From the NCBI GenBank assembly GCA_019117605.1, contig DWZK01000034.1, forward strand, positions 1 through 52,169: a stretch of 52,169 nt of DNA, written 5' to 3'. The notes beneath the pieces are model-generated. The model was not told the DNA's origin. It saw only the letters and a program-made list of their open reading frames with translations, and made no database searches. The DNA is from Candidatus Intestinimonas stercoravium (GTDB lineage: Bacteria > Bacillota > Clostridia > Oscillospirales > Oscillospiraceae). The position numbers and the translations under genes were made by a program. Shown here piece by piece: positions 1 to 9,039 of the stretch (positions within the stretch are counted from its first letter, which is position 1; every line of letters starts with the position of its first letter).

Positions 1-299
1 GCGACAGTGGCGGCCACACCCTTGACGAACTCCTGGAACTTCTCGTTCTTGCCCACGAAGTCGGTCTCGGCGTTGACCTCGACCACCACGCCCACGCCGT
101 CGATGACGGCGGCGTAAGCCATGCCCTCGGCAGCGATGCGGCCGGCCTTCTTCTGGGAGGCGGCCAGGCCCTTCTCGCGAAGGATCTCAACGGCCTTGTC
201 CATATCGCCCTCAGCCTCGGTGAGGGCCTTCTTGCAGTCCATCATGCCTACGCCGGTCATCTCGCGCAGGGCCTGCACGTCTTTTGCAGTGATAGCCAT
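1..299 (-). CDS. tsf: Translation elongation factor Ts, N-terminal part (runs off the window)
   Basis: EF-Ts is the cytoplasmic guanine-nucleotide exchange factor that recharges EF-Tu. The 99 codons visible carry the N-terminal UBA-like domain, beginning [20 protein letters not shown], followed by the conserved segments DCKKAL (residues about 21-26), LREKG and AETDFV. The ATG at 297-299 is preceded by GGAGG at a normal distance. The gene lies just downstream of rpsB on the same strand, the usual bacterial order, but an intrinsic terminator separates the two. The C-terminal core and dimerisation regions are outside the window, so completeness cannot be judged. Identification is secure. Confidence 0.95.
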   Translation of the reverse strand, partial: MAITAKDVQALREMTGVGMMDCKKALTEAEGDMDKAVEILREKGLAASQKKAGRIAAEGMAYAAVIDGVGVVVEVNAETDFVGKNEKFQEFVKGVAATV

Positions 300-331
300 A
301 TCAAAAACCTCCAATATTTTTCTACATCTTT

Positions 332-361
332 AAAAAAGCGCCCGCCGCGCCGGCGGGCGCT
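332..361 (-). terminator. Intrinsic terminator/attenuator between rpsB and tsf
   Basis: Read on the minus strand, an 11-bp perfect GC-rich stem (337-347 pairing with 351-361, 3-nt loop) is followed directly by a run of T residues (332-336). It sits 21 nt after the rpsB stop and 32 nt before the tsf start. It would limit read-through and lower tsf expression relative to rpsB. Confidence 0.85.
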
Positions 362-382
362 GAGAGCCCAATGGGAGAGAGC

Positions 383-1117
383 TTACTCTTTGACGGCCTC
401 GGGAGCGGCGGGCTGCTCCTCAGCGGCGTTGTCCTCGCCCTGCTTGCCCTCCATGATGGCGTTGGCCATGACGGAGGAGATCAGCCGGATGGCGCGGATG
501 GCGTCGTCGTTGCCGGGGATCACATAGTCGATCTCATCGGGGTCGCAGTTGGTGTCCACGATGGCCACGATGGGGATGTGGAGCTTGCGGGCCTCGTTGA
601 TGGCGTTGCGCTCCTTGCGGGGATCCACCACGAACAGGGCGCCGGGGAGCTTCTTCATCTCGGTGACGCCGCCCAGATACTTCTCCAGCTTGGCGATCTC
701 GCCCAGGTGCTTCATGACTTCCTTCTTGGGCAGCATGTCGAAGGTGCCGTCCTCCTGCATCTTCTTGAGCTGGTTGAGACGGTCCACGCGGCCACGCATG
801 GTCTTGAAGTTGGTGAGCATGCCGCCCAGCCAGCGGGCGTTCACATAATAGCCGCCGCAGCGGGTGGCCTCTTCCTTGATGGCCTCCTGGGCCTGCTTCT
901 TGGTGCCCACGAAGAGCAGGGTCTCGCCGCTCTGGGCCAGGTCGCGGACGAAGTTATAGGCCTCCTCCAGCTTCTTGACCGTCTTCTGCAGGTCGATGAT
1001 ATAGATGCCGTTCCGCTCAGTGTAGATGTAAGCGGCCATCTTGGGGTTCCAGCGGCGGGTCTGGTGGCCGAAGTGGACGCCAGCCTCCAGGAGCTGCTTC
1101 ATAGATACGACTGCCAT
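383..1117 (-). CDS. rpsB: 30S ribosomal protein S2
   Basis: S2 (244 aa) is a late-assembling protein of the 30S subunit. The protein begins [20 protein letters not shown], the typical S2 N-terminus, and contains the conserved [25 protein letters not shown] and DPRKERNAI segments. The frame stays open upstream, but the ATG at 1115-1117 is chosen because AAAGGAGGAAC lies 7-10 nt in front of it and it fits the usual S2 start. The C-terminal tail is acidic and Ala/Glu-rich, as in other Clostridia. A sigma-A promoter is visible about 125 nt upstream, leaving a leader that could hold S2 autoregulatory structure (inference). Confidence 0.97.
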   Translation of the reverse strand: MAVVSMKQLLEAGVHFGHQTRRWNPKMAAYIYTERNGIYIIDLQKTVKKLEEAYNFVRDLAQSGETLLFVGTKKQAQEAIKEEATRCGGYYVNARWLGGMLTNFKTMRGRVDRLNQLKKMQEDGTFDMLPKKEVMKHLGEIAKLEKYLGGVTEMKKLPGALFVVDPRKERNAINEARKLHIPIVAIVDTNCDPDEIDYVIPGNDDAIRAIRLISSVMANAIMEGKQGEDNAAEEQPAAPEAVKE

Positions 1118-1240
1118 AATGATGTTCCTCCTTTTTGTTATTACCTCCACCGGGGTCATCTGGCGGCGGCCACCCTCGCGGGCACCGGGCGCCCCATCCC
1201 CCGATGTGTGTAATACTGTACGTTTTCGCACAGCTTGAGT

Positions 1241-1269
1241 ATTTTACCATAAGATCCCGCAGATCGCAA
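1241..1269 (-). promoter_or_regulatory. Sigma-A promoter of rpsB-tsf
   Basis: On the minus strand TTGCGA (1264-1269) is followed after 17 nt by TAAAAT (1241-1246), with a TG one base before the -10 (extended -10). It lies between the end of ylmC and rpsB and gives a leader of roughly 115 nt. Confidence 0.65.
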
Positions 1270-1279
1270 CACTTTTTTC

Positions 1280-1558
1280 CTATCCTCTGTGTTTTTTCCC
1301 TCGGGACGCCCCGCCGGACGGCCCGCCGGTCTCCACCAGGATGATGTCCTCTCCGAAGCGGCGCACTGCTTCCCAGGGGAAGAGCCGGTCCTCCTCCCTG
1401 CCCAGCAGGCCGAACAGGCGGAGGCGGCCCGGCACCACCAGGGACCTGATCTTCCCCGTCTCCAGGTCTACCTCCACATCTCCCACATAGCCGAACCGGC
1501 TGCCGTCACTGACGTCGATGACCTCCTTGTCCCGCAGCTCCGCGATCCTGCTCTCCAA
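1280..1558 (-). CDS. YlmC/YmxH family sporulation protein (PRC-barrel)
   Basis: This 92-aa protein is a PRC-barrel domain of the YlmC/YmxH type: ELRDKEVIDVSDG near the N-terminus, then GYVGDVEVDLETGKI and a hydrophobic strand LVVPGR, then FPWEAVRRFGEDIILVE. Members are small soluble proteins found in endospore formers; the molecular role is not established. The start is a TTG at 1556-1558 with GGGAGG eight nt upstream; no better ATG exists. It follows sigG on the same strand, which is a common arrangement in Clostridia and suggests expression late in forespore development (inference). The C-terminus is rich in Gly/Ser and basic residues. Confidence 0.85.
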   Translation of the reverse strand: MESRIAELRDKEVIDVSDGSRFGYVGDVEVDLETGKIRSLVVPGRLRLFGLLGREEDRLFPWEAVRRFGEDIILVETGGPSGGASRGKKHRG

Positions 1559-1673
1559 TGCCTCTCCCTCCCTTCCCGTCTCTTCTCTTCCTCAGAGCAT
1601 ATGTCCGCCCCGCCCGTCTCATGCCCCGGAGACAGGCATATATGTAGGCCGCCCTCCCTTCGGCGGCCGTCTG

Positions 1674-2444
1674 TCACAGGTCTTTCCTCATATGGTCGAG
1701 CGCATTCTTCTCCAGCCGGGACACCTGGGCCTGGGAGATGCCCACCTCCGCCGAGACCTCCATCTGGGTCTTGCCCTGGAAGAAGCGGAGGTCCAGGATA
1801 TGCCGCTCCCGCTCGGACAGGTGAGAGATCGCCTCCTTCAGGGCGATCCGCTCCAGCCAGCTCTCGTCGCTGTTCTTGGAGTCCTTCACCTGGTCCATGA
1901 CGCAGATGGTATCTCCGCCGTCGGAGTACACCGGCTCATAGAGGCTCACCGGGTCCACGATGGCATCCAGGGCGAAGACCACGTCCTCCCGCTTGATGTC
2001 CAGGAGCTTGGCCACCTCCTCCACGGTGGGCTCCCTCTGATGCTCGCCCATGAACTTCTCCTTGACCTGGAGCACCTTGTAAGCGGTGTCCCGCATGGAG
2101 CGTGAGACCCGCATGGCGCTGTTGTCCCGAAGGTAGCGCCGGATCTCTCCGATGATCATGGGGACCCCATAGGTGGAGAAGCGGACGTCCATCGTCACGT
2201 CAAAATTGTCGATGGCCTTGATGAGGCCGATGCAGCCCACCTGGAAGAGGTCGTCCGCGTTCTCCCCCCGGTTGCTGAACTTCTGGATGACCGAGAGGAC
2301 CAGCCGCAGGTTGCCCGCGATGAGCTCTTCCCGGGCCGCCATATCCCCCGCCTTCGCCCGCTTGAGGAGCTCGGTGGTCTCCTCATTCTTGAGCACCTTC
2401 AGCTTGGACGTGTTGACTCCGCAGATCTCTACCTTTCCCTGCAT
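1674..2444 (-). CDS. sigG: RNA polymerase sporulation sigma factor G
   Basis: Sigma-G directs late forespore transcription, including SASP and germination genes. The 256-aa product starts with KVEICGVNTSKLKVLKNEE, the N-terminal signature specific to SigG. It then has region 2 (NLRLVLSVIQKF, DDLFQVGCIGLIKAID), region 3 and region 4 with the helix-turn-helix MEVSAEVGISQAQVSRLEK near the C-terminus. The length equals the family norm of about 255-260. The ATG at 2442-2444 has GGGAGG eight nt upstream. It lies 129 nt downstream of sigE, the canonical spoIIGA-sigE-sigG order, with its own sigma-F-like promoter in the gap. Confidence 0.97.
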   Translation of the reverse strand: MQGKVEICGVNTSKLKVLKNEETTELLKRAKAGDMAAREELIAGNLRLVLSVIQKFSNRGENADDLFQVGCIGLIKAIDNFDVTMDVRFSTYGVPMIIGEIRRYLRDNSAMRVSRSMRDTAYKVLQVKEKFMGEHQREPTVEEVAKLLDIKREDVVFALDAIVDPVSLYEPVYSDGGDTICVMDQVKDSKNSDESWLERIALKEAISHLSERERHILDLRFFQGKTQMEVSAEVGISQAQVSRLEKNALDHMRKDL

Positions 2445-2474
2445 GGCGCTTCCCTCCCGGCCTGTTACTGCTTA

Positions 2475-2505
2475 CAGTATTTCCAGGCCGGGGGCCGGAC
2501 CATAC
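2475..2505 (-). promoter_or_regulatory. Candidate sigma-F promoter of sigG
   Basis: On the minus strand GTATG (2501-2505) is followed after 16 nt by GGAAATACTG (2475-2484). The latter fits the known sigma-F -10 pattern GGnnAnAnTR at every fixed position. In Bacillus subtilis sigG is first transcribed by sigma-F, so the position is as expected. Call made by eye. Confidence 0.5.
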
Positions 2506-2573
2506 CGTCCGGTGAGGCGCTATATTTTTTATCGTGGGACGGTTTTCGATGGAATCTGAAAGAGATGCCTCCG

Positions 2574-3296
2574 TCACAGCATCTTCAAGATCTCTTTTTT
2601 GAGCCGGGAGATGATCCGCTTCTCCAGGCGGGAGATGTAGGACTGGGAGATGCCCAGCCGGTCGGCCACCTCTTTCTGTGTGCGCTCTGTCTTGCCCCCC
2701 AGCCCGAAGCGGAGGGTGATGATGAGCCGTTCCCGCTCGGAGAGCTTGTCGAGGGCGCTGGAGAGGAGCTGCCGGTCCACGTCGTCCTCGATGGGCTTCA
2801 CCACCAGATCCCCCTCCGTGCCCAGGATATCGGAGAGGAGCAGCTCGTTGCCGTCCCAGTCGGTGTTGAGCGGCTCGTCGAAGGACACCTCGGCCTTCAG
2901 GTTGGAGGTCTTCCGCAGATACATGAGGATCTCGTTCTCGATGCATCGGGAGGCGTAGGTGGCCAGCTTGATGTTCTTGGCCGGCTTATAGGTGCTCACC
3001 GCCTTGATGAGCCCGATGGTGCCGATGGAGATCAGGTCCTCGATGTTGATCCCCGTGTTCTCGAACCGGCGGGCGATGTACACCACCAGGCGGAGGTTCC
3101 GCTCGATGAGCTGCGACTTGGCCTCCTGGTCCCCCTGTTCCAGCCGGGCGATGAGGGCTCCCTCCTCCTCACGGGTCAGCGGCGGCGGGAGGGTGTCGCT
3201 CCCCCCTATGTACATGACCTTCCCCGGCAGCCGCAGTCCCGCCGCCGCCAGCAGGGTCTGGATCCAGACGTACAGCCTCAGGGCCCCTCTCCACAT
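2574..3296 (-). CDS. sigE: RNA polymerase sporulation sigma factor E (pro-sigma-E)
   Basis: Sigma-E is the early mother-cell sigma factor, made as an inactive precursor cleaved by SpoIIGA. The 240-aa product has an amphipathic pro-sequence of about 27 residues ([19 protein letters not shown]) followed by [14 protein letters not shown], matching the YYIGG..ALPPPL processing region of the family. Region 2 ([31 protein letters not shown]) and region 4 ([27 protein letters not shown]) follow. ATG at 3294-3296 gives the family length; a GTG two codons upstream is slightly better spaced from AAGGGAG and is a possible alternative. It lies 38 nt after spoIIGA, so the protease and substrate are co-transcribed. 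Confidence 0.97.
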   Translation of the reverse strand: MWRGALRLYVWIQTLLAAAGLRLPGKVMYIGGSDTLPPPLTREEEGALIARLEQGDQEAKSQLIERNLRLVVYIARRFENTGINIEDLISIGTIGLIKAVSTYKPAKNIKLATYASRCIENEILMYLRKTSNLKAEVSFDEPLNTDWDGNELLLSDILGTEGDLVVKPIEDDVDRQLLSSALDKLSERERLIITLRFGLGGKTERTQKEVADRLGISQSYISRLEKRIISRLKKEILKML

Positions 3297-3334
3297 ATGC
3301 ACAGCATCTCCCTTCCCCTCTGTGGTCTTTGTCT

Positions 3335-4189
3335 TTACTGCTCCATCGCTCCGATGAGGGCGCTGTAGCCGCCCCCGTCGGAGAGCCGGTTGGGAGACAG
3401 CGCCGCCAGGATACCGCCGTAGTCCTGGCTCCCCACCTGCGCCCGGTCCAGCCGCACCGCCAGGAGCAGCCCGTGCTCCACCCCCACGGTCTGGTAGGGG
3501 AGCAGCCGGAACCGGCCCCCCTCCCCCTCCCGGGAGAGCCGTTCCAGAGCTCCTACCGGGTCCCTCAGCTCCGCCGCGGCCAGAGGCGCGGGCAGCGCTC
3601 CCGCCATCTTCTCCCCCTCTACCACCATCACCGGCCGCCCGGTGACCGGATCGGTGAGGGTATTGCCTGTATCCACCAGGGCGGTGAGCACCACCCTCCG
3701 CTCCCCGATCGTGAGCACAGCCGGCGCCAGCTCCCGGACGCCGTGGGCGGCGGAGCGCTGGAACACCAGGGTGAGGAGGACATAACAGAGGGCGGCGGAG
3801 AGGAGCACCAGCTTCAGGTCCATACCGGTGTAGAGGACCCCGCCCCGGAGGGACAGGCCCCGTCCCCCCAGGAGGCCCAGGGCCAGGACGCCCCCGCCGA
3901 AGGCGCAGGAGAGGCCGAAGAACACCAGGATCAGGCGCAGCAGGCGGCGGCTCCCGCCAAAGGCCGTCAGCGCCATGAGCACGGCGCACCCCAGCTTGCA
4001 GAGAGGATGGGCCAGGAAGCCCAGCCCGGGCAGAAAAATAGCCGCCGCGTACCCCGCCCCCAGCAGGGCTCCCAGCAGCAGCCGTCCCCGCCGGAGGACC
4101 TCTCCCGCCAGCCGGGCCGACGCCAGCAGCAGCAGATAGTCCACCGCCAGATCTGAAAGGAACAGCGTATCCAGATACACCACCGTCAT
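3335..4189 (-). CDS. spoIIGA: Sporulation sigma-E factor-processing peptidase SpoIIGA
   Basis: SpoIIGA is the membrane-embedded aspartic protease that cleaves pro-sigma-E at the sporulation septum. The 284-aa product has five hydrophobic segments in its first about 150 residues (starting [18 protein letters not shown]). A soluble C-terminal domain follows, with the aspartic protease motif [15 protein letters not shown] around residue 180. The frame is open further upstream but the ATG at 4187-4189 has GGAGGGGG seven nt before it and matches the family N-terminus. It is slightly shorter than the B. subtilis protein (about 309 aa). Position directly before sigE confirms the call. Confidence 0.95.
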   Translation of the reverse strand: MTVVYLDTLFLSDLAVDYLLLLASARLAGEVLRRGRLLLGALLGAGYAAAIFLPGLGFLAHPLCKLGCAVLMALTAFGGSRRLLRLILVFFGLSCAFGGGVLALGLLGGRGLSLRGGVLYTGMDLKLVLLSAALCYVLLTLVFQRSAAHGVRELAPAVLTIGERRVVLTALVDTGNTLTDPVTGRPVMVVEGEKMAGALPAPLAAAELRDPVGALERLSREGEGGRFRLLPYQTVGVEHGLLLAVRLDRAQVGSQDYGGILAALSPNRLSDGGGYSALIGAMEQ

Positions 4190-4247
4190 CCGGCATCCCC
4201 CTCCCCGGTCCCCGCCGGTCCGGCGGCCTCGTCCCTGTCTGCCTCCC

Positions 4248-4253
4248 ATTATA
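4248..4253 (-). promoter_or_regulatory. Possible -10 element of the spoIIGA-sigE promoter
   Basis: A perfect TATAAT lies on the minus strand 58 nt upstream of spoIIGA. No good -35 is seen at 17 nt, which would fit a Spo0A-activated promoter of the spoIIG type with unusual spacing, but I could not identify a clear Spo0A box. Confidence 0.4.
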
Positions 4254-4293
4254 CGGGCCGCCGCCCACAAAAAAGGTCTGATCCAGGGTATAG

Positions 4294-4335
4294 AAAAAAA
4301 CCGCGCCCGCCGGACGGGGTGTCCAGCGGGCGCGG
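4294..4335 (-). terminator. Terminator of the cobalamin/tetrapyrrole operon (after hemL)
   Basis: On the minus strand a 10-bp perfect stem (CCGCGCCCGC with GCGGGCGCGG), with an inner GGAC/GTCC extension, is followed immediately by seven T residues (4294-4300). It lies 19 nt after the hemL stop and before the spoIIGA promoter region, so it closes the long operon that starts near 27105. Confidence 0.93.
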
Positions 4336-4354
4336 TCCGATACCGATCATATAG

Positions 4355-5635
4355 TCACAGGGCGGCCAGGGCGCCGTCCACGGCCTCCAGGGTCTGTTCC
4401 AGCTCTTCCCTGCCGTGGGCGGCGGAGACGAACATGGCCTCGAACTGGGCGGGTGCGAGATAGACCCCCCGCTCCAGCATCCCCTTGAAATACCGGGCGT
4501 ACATGCCCACGTCGCTGCCCTTGGCATCCACGAAGGTGGTGACCTCGGTGGGGGTGAAGAAGGGGGCGATGAGAGAGCCGATCTGGTTCACCGCCACCGG
4601 GGCGTGGCGGGCCGCCGCCGCCCTCCGCATCCCGGCGGCCAGTTCCTCCGCGTACTGCTCCAGGCCGGCATAGAGCTCCGGGTGGGCCCGGATGTAGCGG
4701 AGCTGGGCCAGTCCGGCGGCCATGGCCACCGGGTTGCCCGAGAGCGTGCCCGCCTGGTACACCGGACCGCAGGGGGCCACCTGCTCCATGAGGGCCCGGC
4801 TGCCGCAGTAGGCCCCCACCGGCATCCCGCCGCCGATGATCTTGCCGAAGGTGACCAGGTCCGCCCGGACGCCGAAGTAGGCCTGGGCCCCGCCGGGGGC
4901 CAGGCGGAAGCCGGTGATGACCTCGTCGAAGATGAGGAGGGCGCCGTGCCGGTCGCACAGGGCCCGCAGGCCCTCCAGGAAGCCCTTCTCCGGGGCCACC
5001 ACGCCCATATTGGCGGCCACCGGCTCCACGATCACGCAGGCGATCTGGCCCGGCCACTGGCCGAAGAGGGCCTCCACCGTGTCCAGCCGGTTGAACTGGG
5101 CGGTGAGGGTGTGCTTCACGATGTCCTCCGGCACCCCCGCCGAGGAGGGGTGCCCCCCCGCCAGGGCGGAGGAGCCGGCGTTCACCAGCAGGCAGTCGCT
5201 GTGGCCGTGGTAGCACCCCTCGAATTTCACGATCTTATCCCGGCCGGTGGCCCCCCGGGCCAGCCGGATCGCGGACATGACCGCCTCGGTGCCCGAGTTC
5301 ACCATGCGGACCATCTCGATGTTGGGGACCATCTCCACCATGAGTTCGGCCATCTCCACCTCCCGCTCTGTGGGCGCACCGAAGGACAGGCCGTCCTTCA
5401 CCGCCCGCTCCACCGCCTCACGGATGGCGGGGTGGTCGTGGCCCAGGAGCATGGGGCCCCAGGAGCACACATAGTCGATGTACTTATGGCCGTCGGTGTC
5501 GTAGATATAGGCTCCGTGGGCGCTCTGGATGAAGCGGGGGCACAGGTCCACCGCCCGGAAGGCCCGCACCGGGGAGTTGACCCCGCCGGGGAGCACCTTC
5601 ACCGCCCGGTCGAAGAGCTGCTGCGAACGGTCCAT
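4355..5635 (-). CDS. hemL: Glutamate-1-semialdehyde 2,1-aminomutase
   Basis: This PLP enzyme converts glutamate-1-semialdehyde to 5-aminolevulinate, the second step of the C5 pathway. The 426-aa product has the family N-terminus ([20 protein letters not shown]), the [14 protein letters not shown] substrate loop, the FDEVITGFR aspartate motif and the PLP lysine in [15 protein letters not shown] at about residue 267. The ATG at 5633-5635 overlaps the hemB stop by one base (TGATG), indicating translational coupling; the longer open frame upstream is only the hemB shadow. It is the last gene of the B12-riboswitch operon, so its ALA probably serves mainly corrinoid synthesis (inference). Confidence 0.97.
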   Translation of the reverse strand: MDRSQQLFDRAVKVLPGGVNSPVRAFRAVDLCPRFIQSAHGAYIYDTDGHKYIDYVCSWGPMLLGHDHPAIREAVERAVKDGLSFGAPTEREVEMAELMVEMVPNIEMVRMVNSGTEAVMSAIRLARGATGRDKIVKFEGCYHGHSDCLLVNAGSSALAGGHPSSAGVPEDIVKHTLTAQFNRLDTVEALFGQWPGQIACVIVEPVAANMGVVAPEKGFLEGLRALCDRHGALLIFDEVITGFRLAPGGAQAYFGVRADLVTFGKIIGGGMPVGAYCGSRALMEQVAPCGPVYQAGTLSGNPVAMAAGLAQLRYIRAHPELYAGLEQYAEELAAGMRRAAAARHAPVAVNQIGSLIAPFFTPTEVTTFVDAKGSDVGMYARYFKGMLERGVYLAPAQFEAMFVSAAHGREELEQTLEAVDGALAAL

Positions 5636-6618
5636 CAGCCGATCTCCCCCTTCCGGATCGCCTGGGCCAGCTCCTTGGCATAGTAGGTGATGAGCATGTC
5701 CGCCCCCGCCCGGAACACGGACACGGCGCTCTCGCACATCGCCTTGTGCTCGTCGATGAGCCCGGCGGCGGAGGCCGCCTTGATCATGGCGTACTCCCCG
5801 GATACCGAGTAGGCGCACATGGGCAGGTCGAAGGCGTCGGAGCACTCCCGGATCACGTCCAGGTAGGCCAGGGCGGGCTTCACCATGAGGATGTCCGCCC
5901 CCTCCTCCACGTCCAGGGCGCACTCCTTCAGGGCCTCCCGGCGGTTGTGGGGGTCCATCTGATAGCCCTTCCGGTCCCCAAAGGAGGGGGCGGAGCCGGC
6001 GGCCTCCCGGAAGGGGCCGTAGAAGGCGGAGGCGTACTTGGCGGAGTAGGACATGATGGGCACGTTCTGGAAGCCGTGCCCGTCCAGAGCCGCCCGGATG
6101 GCGGCCACCCGGCCATCCATCATATCGGAGGGGGCCACCATGTCCGCCCCCGCCTGGGCGTGGGACAGGGCGGTCCGGGCCAGGACGTCCAGGGTCTTGT
6201 CGTTGTCCACCTGCTCCCCGCAGAGGATGCCGCAGTGGCCGTGGTCGGTATACTCGCACATGCACACGTCGGTGATCACATAGAAGTCGGGATACGCCTT
6301 CTTGATGGCCCGGATCGCCTCCTGGATGACTCCCTTCTCGTCCCAGGCGGAGGAGCCCTGGGCGTCCTTCCTGGCCGGAAGGCCGAAGAGGATGCACCGG
6401 CCCACGCCGGCGGCCAGGCACTCCTCCACCGCCTCCGCCACCGTGTCCAGGCCGTAGTGGTACTGGCCCTCCAGGGCCGGGATGGGGCGGCGGCCATTCA
6501 GGCTCTCGTCCACGAAGATCGGGTAGATCAGGCTGTCCGGGGACAGCCGGGTCTCCCGGCACAGGCGGCGGATGCTCTCGTTCCCCCGCAGGCGGCGGGG
6601 ACGAATCGTCAGTTCCAT
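5635..6618 (-). CDS. hemB: Delta-aminolevulinic acid dehydratase (porphobilinogen synthase)
   Basis: HemB condenses two ALA molecules to porphobilinogen. The 327-aa product shows the cysteine metal-binding cluster in [16 protein letters not shown] (zinc-type), the first active-site lysine region [17 protein letters not shown], and the Schiff-base lysine in [15 protein letters not shown]. The ATG at 6616-6618 has AGGAGG nine nt upstream; an in-frame ATG eleven codons earlier lacks such a site and would add a non-conserved tail. It overlaps hemL by one base and follows the cobA-hemD fusion by 13 nt. Confidence 0.97.
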   Translation of the reverse strand: MELTIRPRRLRGNESIRRLCRETRLSPDSLIYPIFVDESLNGRRPIPALEGQYHYGLDTVAEAVEECLAAGVGRCILFGLPARKDAQGSSAWDEKGVIQEAIRAIKKAYPDFYVITDVCMCEYTDHGHCGILCGEQVDNDKTLDVLARTALSHAQAGADMVAPSDMMDGRVAAIRAALDGHGFQNVPIMSYSAKYASAFYGPFREAAGSAPSFGDRKGYQMDPHNRREALKECALDVEEGADILMVKPALAYLDVIRECSDAFDLPMCAYSVSGEYAMIKAASAAGLIDEHKAMCESAVSVFRAGADMLITYYAKELAQAIRKGEIG

Positions 6619-6631
6619 GATGGATGACCTC

Positions 6632-8164
6632 CTATCCTTCTCTCCCATCACGGGAGGTATCGGCTGCGCCCTTCTCCCCGGCGGCGGCCACCACCGCCTC
6701 CGTCAGGGCGTCTATAGTGGCCTTCCGGGCCACGACGGCGGGGATGCCGTGCCGCCGGGCCTCGGCGGCGGTCTGCTCCCCGATGCACACGCCCAGGAGG
6801 CCGGACAGGTCTCCCCCGCCCAGCGAGGCCGCGAAGCCCCGGACGGTGGAGGCGCTGGTGAAGGTCACCAGGTCCAGCTCCCCGGCCCGGGCCAGGGCCC
6901 GGATCTCCCCGGCGTGTTCGCTCTCATACCGGGTGCGGTAGCAGGCCACGTCCTCGAAGGGGACCCCCGCCCTCTCCAGGGCGGCGGTGAGGGCGGGCGA
7001 TCCCTCCTCCGCCCGGAGGATCAGCACCGGCCCCGTGGCCCGCTCCGCCAGGCCCGCCCCCAGGTGGGCCGCGTCATACACCTCGGGCACATAGTCCGCC
7101 CGGAGGCCGTGGCCACTCAGGGCCCGGGCGGTGCCGGCGCCGATGGCGGCCAGGGACACGCCTCCCAGGGCCCGGGCGTCCAGCCCCTTCTCCTCCAGGA
7201 GGGCCCAGAGGGCCTCCACCCCGGCGGGGCTGGTGAAGGCCGCCCACTGATACGCCCCGATCTTCTCCAGGGCCGCCTCCGCCTGCGGGCAGGGGCAGAT
7301 CCGCTCGGTGCGGATGCAGGGGCACTCCAGCACCTCCGCCCCCAGGGCCCGGAGCCGCCCGGCCAGGGTGCCGCCGCGCTCCCGGGGCCGGGTGACCACC
7401 ACCCGGCGCCCCTTCAGGGGGAGGGCGCTGAACCAGTCGAAGCGCCCGGAGAGGGCGCACACCGGGCCGAACACGCTCACCGCCGGGCTGGAGACCGCCG
7501 CCTCCCGGGCCCGCCGGGCCAGGGTGGAGAGGGTGGCGGTCACCTTCCGCTGCGTGGGCAGGGTGCCCCGCTCCACCACGGCGGCGGGGGTCTCCGGGTC
7601 CATCCCCGCCTCCAGGAGCCCGGCACAGATCCGGGGCAGGCTGGTGACCCCCATGAGGAACACCAGGGTGCCCTTGGTGCGGACCAGGGCCTGGAAGTCG
7701 ATGTCCAGCTCCTTCCCCTGCCGGGCGTGGCCGGTGATGATGTGGAGGGAGGAGGTCATGTCCCGGTGGGTCACCGGGATGCCCGCGTAGGCGGGCACGG
7801 CGATGGCGGAGGTGATGCCCGGCACCTCCTCGAAGGGGACGCCGTGGGCCTCCAGGAGCTCCAGCTCCTCCCCGCCCCGGCCGAAGAGGAAGGGGTCGCC
7901 TCCCTTGAGCCGGACCACCCGCCTGCCCTCCGCCGCCTTCTCCAGCAGGATCTGGCTGATCCGCTCCTGAGGCACCGGGTGGTGGGCGGAGCGCTTGCCC
8001 ACGTCGATCCGCTCCGCCTCCTCCGGGGCCAGGGCCAGCACGGCGGGGCTCACCAGCCGGTCGTAGACCACCACCTGGGCCGCCTCCAGGGCCTCCCGGC
8101 CCTTCAGGGTCAGCAGGCCCGGATCTCCGGGTCCGGCCCCCACCAGCGTCACTTTGCCGTACAT
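6632..8164 (-). CDS. cobA-hemD: Fused uroporphyrinogen-III C-methyltransferase / uroporphyrinogen-III synthase
   Basis: One 510-aa polypeptide joins two enzymes. Residues about 1-240 are a SUMT-type SAM methyltransferase: [46 protein letters not shown] and the [10 protein letters not shown] motif. It makes precorrin-2 from uroporphyrinogen III. Residues about 250-500 are uroporphyrinogen-III synthase (HemD), starting [12 protein letters not shown] and including [11 protein letters not shown]. The fusion is common in Clostridia and couples ring closure to diversion towards corrinoids. The ATG at 8162-8164 has GGGAGGG six nt upstream and overlaps hemC by 16 nt. Gene naming is composite; domain assignment is firm. 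Confidence 0.96.
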   Translation of the reverse strand: MYGKVTLVGAGPGDPGLLTLKGREALEAAQVVVYDRLVSPAVLALAPEEAERIDVGKRSAHHPVPQERISQILLEKAAEGRRVVRLKGGDPFLFGRGGEELELLEAHGVPFEEVPGITSAIAVPAYAGIPVTHRDMTSSLHIITGHARQGKELDIDFQALVRTKGTLVFLMGVTSLPRICAGLLEAGMDPETPAAVVERGTLPTQRKVTATLSTLARRAREAAVSSPAVSVFGPVCALSGRFDWFSALPLKGRRVVVTRPRERGGTLAGRLRALGAEVLECPCIRTERICPCPQAEAALEKIGAYQWAAFTSPAGVEALWALLEEKGLDARALGGVSLAAIGAGTARALSGHGLRADYVPEVYDAAHLGAGLAERATGPVLILRAEEGSPALTAALERAGVPFEDVACYRTRYESEHAGEIRALARAGELDLVTFTSASTVRGFAASLGGGDLSGLLGVCIGEQTAAEARRHGIPAVVARKATIDALTEAVVAAAGEKGAADTSRDGREG

Positions 8165-9039
8165 ACGCTTCCCTCCCTGACGCGATGGGCCAGGGCCTCT
8201 CCCAGGGCCTCCGCGTCCTCTCTCCGTCCGGACAGGCTGCCGAACACCGGCGCCCCGTCCGCCCCTATGTCCATGCCCCGCAGGGTGAGCCGCTCCCCCT
8301 CCAGGACCGCGAAGGCGGCCACCGGCGAGGAGCAGCCGCCGTCCAGCTCCCGCACGAAGGCCCGCTCCGCCAGGGCGCAGGCCGTGCTGTCCGGGTCGCC
8401 CACCCCCTCCAGCCAGGGGGCCGGGTCCTCCGCCCGGACCGTCACGGCCAGGATCCCCTGTCCCGCCGCCGGCAGGAGCTCTTCCGTGGAGAACCAGCGG
8501 GCGATCCGCCCCTCCAGGCCCAGGCGCTTCACCCCTGCCGCCGCCAGCACCAGGGCGGCGTACTCTCCCCGGTCCAGTTTCTGGAGGCGGGTGAGCACGT
8601 TGCCCCGCACCGGGGCCACCGGCTGGCCGGGGAAGAGGGCTTTCAGCTGGAGGGCCCTCCGGGCGCTGGCGCAGCCGATGGGCTTGGACGGGTCCAGCTC
8701 CTCCGCCCCCTCCGGCAGGATCAGCACGTCCCGGGGGTCCTCCCGCCGGGAGAAGGCCCCCAGGCGCAGGCCGGGGGAGAGCTCCATAGGCAGGTCCTTG
8801 CAGCTGTGGACGGCGAAGTCGATGCGGCCGTCCAGCAGGGCGGCGTCCAGCTCCTTGACGAAGAGCCCCTTGCCCCCCACCTTGTCCAGGGTCCGGTCCA
8901 GGATCTTGTCCCCGGTGGTCTTCATGGTGACCAGGCCGATCCGGGTCCCCGGGTGCAGGGCCCGGATGGCCTCCCCGATCAGCTCTGTCTGCACCACCGC
9001 CAGCCGGCTCTCCCGGCTGCCCGCTCTCAGTTCATACAT
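8149..9039 (-). CDS. hemC: Hydroxymethylbilane synthase (porphobilinogen deaminase)
   Basis: HemC polymerises four porphobilinogens to hydroxymethylbilane. The 296-aa product has the N-terminal AGSRESRLAVVQTE motif, KTTGDKILD, GLFVKELD, DFAVHSCKDLP and RGNVLTRLQKLD. The dipyrromethane-cofactor cysteine lies in ELDGGCSSPVA at about residue 235. The start ATG at 9037-9039 overlaps the sirC stop by one base. Its product feeds the HemD domain encoded next. Confidence 0.97.
   Translation of the reverse strand: MYELRAGSRESRLAVVQTELIGEAIRALHPGTRIGLVTMKTTGDKILDRTLDKVGGKGLFVKELDAALLDGRIDFAVHSCKDLPMELSPGLRLGAFSRREDPRDVLILPEGAEELDPSKPIGCASARRALQLKALFPGQPVAPVRGNVLTRLQKLDRGEYAALVLAAAGVKRLGLEGRIARWFSTEELLPAAGQGILAVTVRAEDPAPWLEGVGDPDSTACALAERAFVRELDGGCSSPVAAFAVLEGERLTLRGMDIGADGAPVFGSLSGRREDAEALGEALAHRVREGSVCTAK

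Noticed and set aside
371..1213. A 280-codon plus-strand frame opposite rpsB
   Set aside because: Antisense to an obvious ribosomal protein gene; composition is hydrophobic low complexity without homology signals.
4355..6562. A 735-codon version of HemL with a long N-terminal extension
   Set aside because: The extra 309 codons are the shadow of hemB in another frame; the ATG at 5635 matches the family start and overlaps the hemB stop.
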